Program-made: the position numbers and the translations under genes
Notes under the pieces: model-generated
The model's database searches: none
The model's input: the letters and a program-made list of their open reading frames with translations, nothing else
What the model was told of the DNA's origin: nothing
Shown here: piece by piece, positions 57,258 to 64,000 of the stretch
Layout of the letters: each line of letters starts with the position of its first letter
How positions within the stretch are numbered: the stretch's first letter is position 1
Source of the DNA: Amphiplicatus metriothermophilus
Lineage (GTDB): Bacteria > Pseudomonadota > Alphaproteobacteria > Caulobacterales > Parvularculaceae
Length of the DNA stretch: 64,000 nucleotides
Assembly (NCBI RefSeq): GCF_900199215.1
Contig: NZ_FZQA01000005.1
Coordinates: 124,001 to 188,000 of the forward strand
Reading direction: 5' to 3'

Positions 57258-59390
57258 ATGACGCTGGAGCCGTTAGTCGTCTTCCTGCCGCTGTTCGGCG
57301 CGATCCTCGCGATGCCTCTGGGTCGCGCGGCGGGGCCGAAGGCCGCCGAGATCGCCTCGACCGTGCTCGTGGGGCTGGCGGCCGTTTACGCCTGGGTCCT
57401 GTTCTTCGACGTGGCGCTGGGCGAGCCCAATCCGCGCACGATCCGGCTCGCGACATGGTTCTCCTCGGGCGACTTCCAGGCCGACTGGGCGCTCAGGCTC
57501 GACACGCTCTCGGCGGTCATGCTGGTCGTCGTCAATTCGGTCTCCTTCCTCGTTCACTGGTACTCGATGGGCTACATGAAGGAGTACGGCGAGACGCCGC
57601 GTTTCTTCGCATATCTGTCGCTGTTCACCTTCGCGATGCTGACCCTGGTGACGGCGGACAACTTCATGCAGCTCTTTTTCGGCTGGGAAGGGGTCGGCCT
57701 CGCCTCCTATCTGCTGATCGGCTTCTGGTTCAAGAAAAAGTCCGCCAACGACGCGGCCATCAAGGCGTTCGTCGTCAATCGGGTCGGCGATTTCGGTTTC
57801 GCTCTCGGCATCCTGGGCGTCTACTACGTATTCGGTTCGGTCGAGTTCGACACGGTCTTCTCGGTGATCGCCGCCGACGGCGTCGCGATTCCCTACGGCA
57901 TGGACACCGGCGCGCCGGTCCGCGAGCTGACGGTCTCCTTCCTCGGCCATGACTGGCACGCGCTCACCGTGATCGGGGTCCTTCTGTTCATCGGCGCGAT
58001 GGGCAAGTCGGCGCAGCTGCTTCTGCACACCTGGCTGCCCGACGCGATGGAAGGCCCGACGCCGGTCTCCGCGCTCATTCACGCCGCCACCATGGTGACG
58101 GCGGGCGTGTTCCTCGTCTGCCGCTGCTCGGCGATCTACGAGAACGCGCCGGACGCGGCCGCGCTCGTCACCATCGTCGGCGCGCTGACCGCCTTCTTCG
58201 CGGCGAGCGTCGGGCTCCTGCAGGACGACATCAAGAAAGTCGTCGCCTATTCGACCTGCTCCCAGCTCGGCTACATGTTCTTCGCCGCCGGGGCGGGCGC
58301 CTACGGCGCGGCGATGTTCCACCTGTTCACGCACGCCTTCTTCAAGGCGCTGCTGTTCCTCGGCTCGGGCGCCGTCATCATCGCCATGCATCACGAGCAG
58401 GACATCAAGAAGATGGGCGGGGTGAAAGACCTCCTGCCGTTCACGCATATTCTCATGCTCATCGGCACGATTTCGATCACCGGCCTCGGGATTCCGGGGC
58501 TCTATCTCTTCGGCGCCCCTTTCGGGACGGCGGGCTTCGTGTCCAAGGACGTCATTCTCGAAAGCGCCTTCGCGGCGGGCGAGACGGGCCGCGCCTTCGC
58601 CGGCGCCGCCTTCACGCTGGGGCTGATGGCGGCCGTCATGACGGCGTTCTATTCCTGGCGGCTCATATTCCTCACCTTCTGGGGCCGATCGCGCGCGCCC
58701 GAGCATGTGCGCAAGCATCCCCACCATGTGCCCGATTCGATGATGATCCCGCTCGTGCCGCTCGCCGTCGGCGCGCTCGTCGCGGGCATGGCGTTCTACG
58801 GACATTTCGTCGATCCGGCGAAGTCGGAGAAGTTCTGGAACGGCGCGTTCTATTCGGCCGAAGCGCATGCGCCGGCGGATGATGAAGCGCATGCCGGCGA
58901 GAGCCATGCCCCCGCCGACGTTCACGCCGCGCCGGCGGAAAGCCATGACGGCGACGCCGGCGCACATCACGAGGAGAGCCATCACCACGTTCCCGGCTGG
59001 GTCCTGTGGGCGCCCTTCCTGGCGATGCTGGCGGGGGCGCTTCCCGCCGCCTTCCATTATCTGCGCGGCGATCCGTTGCGGCCGGGCCTGTTGCGGCCGG
59101 GCGGGCTCGTCCACGATTTCCTCAAGAACAAGTGGTATTTCGACGAGATCTACGACTTTCTGCTGGTCAGGCCCGCGCTCGCCATCGGCCGCTTCCTGTG
59201 GAAGGAAGGCGACGGGCGCACCATCGACGGCGTCGGGCCTGACGGACTCGCCGCGACGGTCGCGGCCGGCGCGCGGCGCATCGTCCGGATGCAGACGGGC
59301 TACATGTATCACTACGCCTTCGTCATGCTGGTCGGCATCGCGCTGTTCGTGACCTACGTCCTGTTGCGGCTGGCGGGAGGCGGACAATGA
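57258..59390 (+). CDS. nuoL: NADH-quinone oxidoreductase subunit L
   Basis: 710 residues; distal antiporter-like proton-pumping subunit. Landmarks: [56 protein letters not shown] (key Lys and His region) and [18 protein letters not shown]. Between the late helices, residues about 532-575 form a His/Asp/Glu/Ala-rich stretch ([19 protein letters not shown]...[12 protein letters not shown]) that is longer than the short His-containing loop usual in alphaproteobacterial NuoL. The stop overlaps nuoM as ATGA. Confidence 0.97.
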   Translation: MTLEPLVVFLPLFGAILAMPLGRAAGPKAAEIASTVLVGLAAVYAWVLFFDVALGEPNPRTIRLATWFSSGDFQADWALRLDTLSAVMLVVVNSVSFLVHWYSMGYMKEYGETPRFFAYLSLFTFAMLTLVTADNFMQLFFGWEGVGLASYLLIGFWFKKKSANDAAIKAFVVNRVGDFGFALGILGVYYVFGSVEFDTVFSVIAADGVAIPYGMDTGAPVRELTVSFLGHDWHALTVIGVLLFIGAMGKSAQLLLHTWLPDAMEGPTPVSALIHAATMVTAGVFLVCRCSAIYENAPDAAALVTIVGALTAFFAASVGLLQDDIKKVVAYSTCSQLGYMFFAAGAGAYGAAMFHLFTHAFFKALLFLGSGAVIIAMHHEQDIKKMGGVKDLLPFTHILMLIGTISITGLGIPGLYLFGAPFGTAGFVSKDVILESAFAAGETGRAFAGAAFTLGLMAAVMTAFYSWRLIFLTFWGRSRAPEHVRKHPHHVPDSMMIPLVPLAVGALVAGMAFYGHFVDPAKSEKFWNGAFYSAEAHAPADDEAHAGESHAPADVHAAPAESHDGDAGAHHEESHHHVPGWVLWAPFLAMLAGALPAAFHYLRGDPLRPGLLRPGGLVHDFLKNKWYFDEIYDFLLVRPALAIGRFLWKEGDGRTIDGVGPDGLAATVAAGARRIVRMQTGYMYHYAFVMLVGIALFVTYVLLRLAGGGQ

Positions 59391-60967
59391 CCGAATCCTT
59401 CGCCCAGCAGCCCTGGCTCAGCCTCATCACCTTCCTGCCGCTCCTCGGGGCGGCGGCGATCATGGCCCGCCGCATGATGGCCCGGGTCGGGCCCGACGGG
59501 ACGGTCGAGCCGCGCGAGCGCGAGCAGATCGACAACGTGGCGCGCCGCGTCGCGCTGTTCTTCACCACCGGCGCGTTCCTGGTCTCCGTCTTCGTCTTTT
59601 TCGCCTATTACGATCCCGACCTCGCCGGCTACCAGCTGGTCGAGCAGGCGCCCTGGCTGGGTTCGGGCATCAGCTACAAGATGGGGGTGGACGGGATTTC
59701 GATCCTGTTCGTGCTGCTCACCACCTTCATCATGCCGATCTGCATTCTCGCCTCGTGGACCTCGATCACGAAGCGGGTCGCCGACTACATGATCGCGTTT
59801 CTGATGATGGAAACGCTGATGGTGGGCGTGTTCTGCGCCCTCGACCTTTTTCTGTTCTACTTCTTCTTCGAGGGCAGCCTCATCCCGATGTTCCTCATCA
59901 TCGGCGTGTGGGGCTCGTCGGGGACGAAGGAATTCGCCGGCTTCGCCATGCCGAGCCGGGTCTATGCGGCGGTCAAGTTCTTCCTGTTCACGCTGCTGGG
60001 TTCGGTGCTGCTCCTCGTCGCCATGGCGTGGATGTATTTCGCCGCCGGCACGACCGACATTCCGACCCTGCAGCAGTTCGACTTCCCCGCCGGGGCGCAG
60101 AAATGGCTGTGGCTCGCCTTCTTCGCCTCCTTCGCGGTGAAAATGCCGATGTGGCCGGTGCACACCTGGCTGCCGGACGCGCATGTTCAGGCGCCGACCG
60201 CCGGCTCGGTCATTCTCGCCGCGATCCTGCTGAAGATGGGCGGGTACGGATTCCTGCGGTTCTCGCTGCCCATGTTTCCGCTGGCGAGCGCCGATTTCGC
60301 GCCGCTCGTCTTCGCGCTGTCGATCGTGGCGATCATCTACACCTCGCTCGTGGCGCTGGCGCAGGAGGACATGAAGAAGCTCATCGCCTATTCCTCCGTC
60401 GCCCATATGGGCTTCGTCACCATGGGCATCTTCACCGGCACGGAGCAGGGGATCGAGGGCGGGCTCTTCCAGATGCTCTCCCACGGCTTCATCTCCGGCG
60501 CGCTCTTCCTGTGCGTGGGGGTCGTCTACGACCGCGCGCACACCCGCGAGATCGCGGCCTTCGGCGGGCTCGTGCACCGCATGCCGATTTACGCCTTCCT
60601 GTTTCTCTTCTTCACGCTCGGGAATGTCGGCCTGCCGGGCGTGTCCGGGTTCGTCGGCGAGTTTCTGACCATGGCGGGCGCGTTCAAGACGAACAGCTGG
60701 ATCGCCTTCTTCGCGGCCTTCGGCGTCATCCTGTCGGCGGCTTATGCGCTCAGGCTCTATCGCCAGGTCATGTATGGCGAGCTGTTAAAGCCCGCCCTCC
60801 AGTCGATCACGGACGTCGACCGGCGCGAGCTCGCGATGCTGGCGGCGCTGATGGCCTTCGCGCTGTATCTCGGCGTTTATCCGTTCCCGGCGCTTTCGGT
60901 GTTCTCGCCCGCCGCCGACCTCCTGATTGAGAACTATCGCGCCGCGCTGGCGGCGGGAGGCCTGTGA
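59387..60967 (+). CDS. nuoM: NADH-quinone oxidoreductase subunit M
   Basis: 526 residues with about 14 membrane helices. Landmarks: [79 protein letters not shown] and [22 protein letters not shown]. It is a proton-pumping antiporter-like subunit of complex I. Its stop overlaps the nuoN start (TGATG). Confidence 0.98.
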   Translation: MTESFAQQPWLSLITFLPLLGAAAIMARRMMARVGPDGTVEPREREQIDNVARRVALFFTTGAFLVSVFVFFAYYDPDLAGYQLVEQAPWLGSGISYKMGVDGISILFVLLTTFIMPICILASWTSITKRVADYMIAFLMMETLMVGVFCALDLFLFYFFFEGSLIPMFLIIGVWGSSGTKEFAGFAMPSRVYAAVKFFLFTLLGSVLLLVAMAWMYFAAGTTDIPTLQQFDFPAGAQKWLWLAFFASFAVKMPMWPVHTWLPDAHVQAPTAGSVILAAILLKMGGYGFLRFSLPMFPLASADFAPLVFALSIVAIIYTSLVALAQEDMKKLIAYSSVAHMGFVTMGIFTGTEQGIEGGLFQMLSHGFISGALFLCVGVVYDRAHTREIAAFGGLVHRMPIYAFLFLFFTLGNVGLPGVSGFVGEFLTMAGAFKTNSWIAFFAAFGVILSAAYALRLYRQVMYGELLKPALQSITDVDRRELAMLAALMAFALYLGVYPFPALSVFSPAADLLIENYRAALAAGGL

Positions 60968-62409
60968 TGGGCGTTTTCGAGACGCTTTCCTTCTTCGTCC
61001 CCGAGCTTCTGCTCGCCGTCGGCGCGATGGCGCTTCTGATCGCCGGCGTCTATATGGGCGAGCGCAGCGCGCGGCCGATCGCGCTCGCCTCGGCGGCGCT
61101 GCTGCTGGCCGCCTGCGTCATCGTCCTGTTGACGCCGGTCGGCGGCGGGCAGACGCTTTTCGCCGGCGCGTTCCGGATCGACGCCTTCTCCAGCTTCGCC
61201 AAGGCGATCGTCTTCGCGGCGGCGGCCGTCGCGATTCTCATGTCGGACCGCTACCTCGCCGGCGAGCAGCTCGGCCGTTTCGAATATCCGGTGCTGATCG
61301 TGCTCGCCGCTTTCGGCATGGGCCTGATGGTTTCGGCGACCGATCTCATCGCGCTCTACATGGCGGTCGAGACCCAGAGCCTCGCGCTTTACATTCTCGC
61401 CGCCTTCAATCGCGACAGCCGCCGCTCGACCGAGGCGGGACTTAAATACTTCGTGCTCGGCGCGCTCTCTTCGGGCCTTCTGCTGTACGGCGCCTCGCTC
61501 ATCTACGGCTTCGCCGGCTCCACCCGCTTCGACGAGATCGCGCGAGTCGCGGCCATGGGCGGCGACAATCTCGGCCTCGCCGTCGGCCTCGTTTTCCTGA
61601 TCGCCGGCCTCGCCTTCAAGGTCTCCGCCGCGCCGTTCCATATGTGGACGCCGGACGTCTATGAAGGCGCGCCGACGCCGGTGACCGCCTTTTTCGCCGC
61701 CGCGCCGAAATTCGCCGCGATGGCGCTGTTCGCGCGGGCCATGTCGGCGCCTTTCCTCGAGCTGATCGACGACTGGCGCCCCATCATCGCGATCATCGCC
61801 GTCGCCTCGATGGCGGTGGGCGCCTTCTCCGCCATCGTCCAGACCAACATCAAGCGGCTGATGGCCTATTCCTCGATCGGCCATATGGGTTATGCGCTGA
61901 TCGGGCTCGCCGCCGGCACGGCCGAGGGCGTTTCGTCCGTGCTCATCTATATGGCGATCTACGTCGTCATGACGGTCGGGACCTTCGCCTGCATCCTGAT
62001 GATGCGCCGGCGCGGCGGCATGACCGAGGCGATCGCCGATCTGTCCGGCCTGTCGCAGACCAACGCGCCCTTCGCGCTCATTCTCACCGTTCTGCTGTTC
62101 TCGCTGGCGGGCGTTCCGCCGCTCGCCGGCTTTTTCGGCAAGTGGTTCGTGTTCTTCGCCGCCGTCAACGCCGATCTCGTCTGGCTGGCGGCGATCGGGG
62201 CGGTGATGAGCGTGATCTCGGCCTATTACTATCTGCGCGTCGTCTGGATCATGTGGTTCGACGAGCCCGCGCCGGCCTTCGAGCGCGAGAGCGGCCCCGT
62301 GCTCGGCGCGGCGAGTTCGATCTCGGCGCTTTTGATGTTTCCCGGCCTCGTCGTGTTCATCGGGGCGCTGGTCGCCGCGGCCGAGAAAGCCGCCGCGTCG
62401 CTGTTCTGA
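60967..62409 (+). CDS. nuoN: NADH-quinone oxidoreductase subunit N
   Basis: 480 residues from the ATG at 60967 (a GTG lies three bases upstream). Landmarks: AVETQSLALYILAAFNRDSRRSTEAGLKYFVLGALSSGLLLYG, KVSAAPFHMWTPDVYEGAPTPVTAFFAAAPK and NIKRLMAYSSIGHMGYALIGL. It is the third antiporter-like subunit of the membrane arm. birA begins 4 bases after its stop. Confidence 0.98.
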   Translation: MGVFETLSFFVPELLLAVGAMALLIAGVYMGERSARPIALASAALLLAACVIVLLTPVGGGQTLFAGAFRIDAFSSFAKAIVFAAAAVAILMSDRYLAGEQLGRFEYPVLIVLAAFGMGLMVSATDLIALYMAVETQSLALYILAAFNRDSRRSTEAGLKYFVLGALSSGLLLYGASLIYGFAGSTRFDEIARVAAMGGDNLGLAVGLVFLIAGLAFKVSAAPFHMWTPDVYEGAPTPVTAFFAAAPKFAAMALFARAMSAPFLELIDDWRPIIAIIAVASMAVGAFSAIVQTNIKRLMAYSSIGHMGYALIGLAAGTAEGVSSVLIYMAIYVVMTVGTFACILMMRRRGGMTEAIADLSGLSQTNAPFALILTVLLFSLAGVPPLAGFFGKWFVFFAAVNADLVWLAAIGAVMSVISAYYYLRVVWIMWFDEPAPAFERESGPVLGAASSISALLMFPGLVVFIGALVAAAEKAAASLF

Positions 62410-62412
62410 TCC

Positions 62413-63159
62413 GTGGCCGGACGACTCTCCTCAGGGGCGGCGCTCGAGGTCTTCGAAACGCTCGACTCGACGAATCGCGAGGCCCGTCGGCGCGCGGACG
62501 CGGGCGCGCGCGGACCCGTCTGGCTCGTCGCGCTCGAACAGACAGCCGGCTACGGCCGGCGCGGCGCGGCCTGGGTCCAGGCGCCGGGCGATTTCGCCGG
62601 CACGTTTCTGTTCGACGCCGGCGCGCCGGGCGAAAGGCTGGGCGAGCTGTCCTTCGTCGCGGGCCTCGCCGTTCTCGACGCCGTGGAAAGCTTCGCCCCG
62701 CGCGCCGCGCTCGCCCTCAAATGGCCGAACGACGTGCTGGCGGCGGGCGGCAAGCTCGCGGGCGTCCTGATCGAGCTGCTCGCGCCGCCCGCGCTGGTCG
62801 CCCTCGGCGTCGGCGCGAACATCGTGAGCCGGCCCGAAGCGGCGGCCTATCCCACCGCGCGCCTGCTCGATCTCATGGGCGAGGACGCGCCGCCGTCGCC
62901 GCAGGCGTTCGCCGCCGCGCTCGATGCGGCGCTGGACCGCCGGCGCGCGATTTGGCGCAAGGAGGGCTTCGCGCCCATTCGCGCGGCCTGGCTCGACCGC
63001 GCGGCCCGGCTCGGCGAACGCATCGTCGTGAACCTGCCGGACGGAAGCGTTTCCGGCGTGTTCAGGGACCTCGATAAAACCGGCGCGCTCATACTAGAAT
63101 GCGCGGACGGAACCAGAACCATCGCCGCCGGGACGATTCTCTCGGGGCGCGGAGAATAA
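62413..63159 (+). CDS. birA: Biotin--[acetyl-CoA-carboxylase] ligase
   Basis: 248 residues from the GTG at 62413. It is a class I (monofunctional) biotin protein ligase without the N-terminal repressor HTH of E. coli BirA. Motifs: [14 protein letters not shown], the biotinyl-AMP loop [32 protein letters not shown] and GVGANIVS. The C-terminal SH3-like domain has [26 protein letters not shown]. It attaches biotin to carboxylases. The nuoN-birA-coaX-rnj order is common in Hyphomicrobiales. Confidence 0.95.
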   Translation: MAGRLSSGAALEVFETLDSTNREARRRADAGARGPVWLVALEQTAGYGRRGAAWVQAPGDFAGTFLFDAGAPGERLGELSFVAGLAVLDAVESFAPRAALALKWPNDVLAAGGKLAGVLIELLAPPALVALGVGANIVSRPEAAAYPTARLLDLMGEDAPPSPQAFAAALDAALDRRRAIWRKEGFAPIRAAWLDRAARLGERIVVNLPDGSVSGVFRDLDKTGALILECADGTRTIAAGTILSGRGE

Positions 63160-63164
63160 TCCCC

Positions 63165-63947
63165 ATGCTGCTCGCCATCGACGTCGGCAACACCAACTCG
63201 GTCATCGCGCTTTACGACGGCGACAGGCCGGCGGCGCAATGGCGCACCTCCACCTCGCCGACGCGCACCGCCGACGAATACGCCGTCTGGCTGTCGCAGC
63301 TCATGGGGCTCGCCGGCTACAGGCTGGCCGACGTCACCGATTGCGTGATCTCCAACGTGGTGCCGCAGTCGCTCTTTCATTTCCGCAATCTGTCGCGGCG
63401 CTATTTCAACCGCGAGCCTTACGTCGTCTCCGCCGAGAACATTCCCGGCGTCGAGGTGCGCATTCCGAAGCCGTCCGAAGCCGGCGCCGACCGGCTGGTC
63501 AACGCCGTCGGCGCCTATGCGGCCTATGGCGGGCCGCTGATCGTGGTCGATTCCGGCACGGCGACGAATTTCGACGTCGTCGGCGCGGACGGCGGCTTCG
63601 AGGGGGGCGTGATCGCGCCGGGCATCAATCTTTCCATGCAGGCGCTGCACGACGCGGCCGCGCAGCTTCCCCGCGTCGCCATCCAGCGCCCGCCGCAGGT
63701 GATCGGCCGGGACACCGTCGGCGCCATGCAGTCCGGCGTGTTCTGGGGCTATGTCGGACTCATCGAAAACCTCGTCAAACGCATCAGGGAAGAGTATCCG
63801 CAGCCGATGAAGGTGGTCGCCACCGGCGGCGTCGCCTCGCTGTTCGAAGGCGCGACGGACTGCATCGACGTGTTCGACGCCGACATAACGATCCGCGGAC
63901 TGATCGAAATATACAGACGTCTGAAAAAAGCGGAGGCGGCCGGCTGA
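63165..63947 (+). CDS. coaX: Type III pantothenate kinase
   Basis: 260 residues from the ATG at 63165. [19 protein letters not shown] holds the phosphate-loop Asp (D6); [33 protein letters not shown] and [25 protein letters not shown] are the remaining conserved blocks. It phosphorylates pantothenate in the first step of coenzyme A synthesis. Its stop overlaps the next start (TGATG). Confidence 0.97.
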   Translation: MLLAIDVGNTNSVIALYDGDRPAAQWRTSTSPTRTADEYAVWLSQLMGLAGYRLADVTDCVISNVVPQSLFHFRNLSRRYFNREPYVVSAENIPGVEVRIPKPSEAGADRLVNAVGAYAAYGGPLIVVDSGTATNFDVVGADGGFEGGVIAPGINLSMQALHDAAAQLPRVAIQRPPQVIGRDTVGAMQSGVFWGYVGLIENLVKRIREEYPQPMKVVATGGVASLFEGATDCIDVFDADITIRGLIEIYRRLKKAEAAG

Positions 63948-64000
63948 TGGCGCGGGACGAGCTTGTCTTCCTGCCGCTCGGCGGCGCCGGCGAAATCGGC
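63947..64000 (+). CDS. rnj: Ribonuclease J, N-terminal fragment (runs off the window)
   Basis: Only the first 18 codons are visible: [18 protein letters not shown]. The LPLGGAGEIG segment is the start of the metallo-beta-lactamase domain of RNase J, and this gene follows coaX in many Hyphomicrobiales. The start overlaps the coaX stop by one base. Confidence 0.85.
   Translation, partial: MARDELVFLPLGGAGEIG

Noticed and set aside
57273-59387. 704-codon minus-strand open frame opposite nuoL
   Set aside because: Shadow of a highly conserved gene; Asp/Glu/Arg/His-rich with no motif.

Overview
The window is a chromosomal segment of a GC-rich alphaproteobacterium. The right third carries a respiratory complex I cluster (nuoG, then nuoH to nuoN) followed by birA, coaX and the start of a ribonuclease J gene, an order typical of Hyphomicrobiales (Rhizobiales). 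I cannot name the genus from sequence alone. The left two thirds (1 to about 47 kb) are accessory DNA: most of a tailed-phage prophage, then a large antiphage operon.

Positions 1-8.4 kb hold the early or replication part of the prophage: the end of a probable helicase, DUF6511, a Cas4/RecB-like nuclease, a primase-helicase, a repeat-rich non-coding stretch that could be an origin, a RuvC-like resolvase, DUF6362, a ParB-methyltransferase fusion, a C5-cytosine methyltransferase and DUF7220. Two small genes run leftward (8.4-9.3 kb). From 9.4 to 31.0 kb lies the structural and lysis module of a siphovirus-like phage: small and GpA-type large terminase, gpW, lambda-type portal, a protease/capsid fusion, a DUF2190 protein, connectors, tail tube, tail chaperones joined by a -1 frameshift signal, tape measure, GTA-like hub proteins (DUF2460, DUF2163, NlpC/P60, gpJ-like), a fibre, and a lysis cassette of M15 peptidase plus overlapping Rz/Rz1 spanins.

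Positions 30,972-46,559 hold one leftward operon in which every gene touches or overlaps the next, apart from a possible 2-base gap at drmMI/drmA: HTH regulator, C5-cytosine methyltransferase, Vsr endonuclease, then drmD, drmMI, drmA, drmB, drmC. The last five are a complete class 1 DISARM system in canonical order. The added cytosine methyltransferase, Vsr and dedicated HTH gene make it an expanded version and are the most interesting content. Its last gene is convergent with the prophage spanin gene with only 2 bases between stop codons, so phage late transcription would read antisense into the defence operon. An AlpA/excisionase-like gene (46,741-46,956) is the last element-like gene; the right edge of the mobile DNA probably lies between about 46.96 and 47.2 kb. 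No integrase and no left end are in view.

From 47.2 kb the DNA looks like host chromosome: an S24-type repressor with two matching dyads in its divergent promoter region, a short coiled-coil gene, nuoG, a membrane protein, a secreted GIN-domain protein, a CPA2 cation/proton antiporter, nuoH-I, a roughly 0.55 kb spacer with a strong terminator, and nuoJ-K-L-M-N-birA-coaX-rnj. No tRNA, rRNA, CRISPR array or insertion sequence was recognised.
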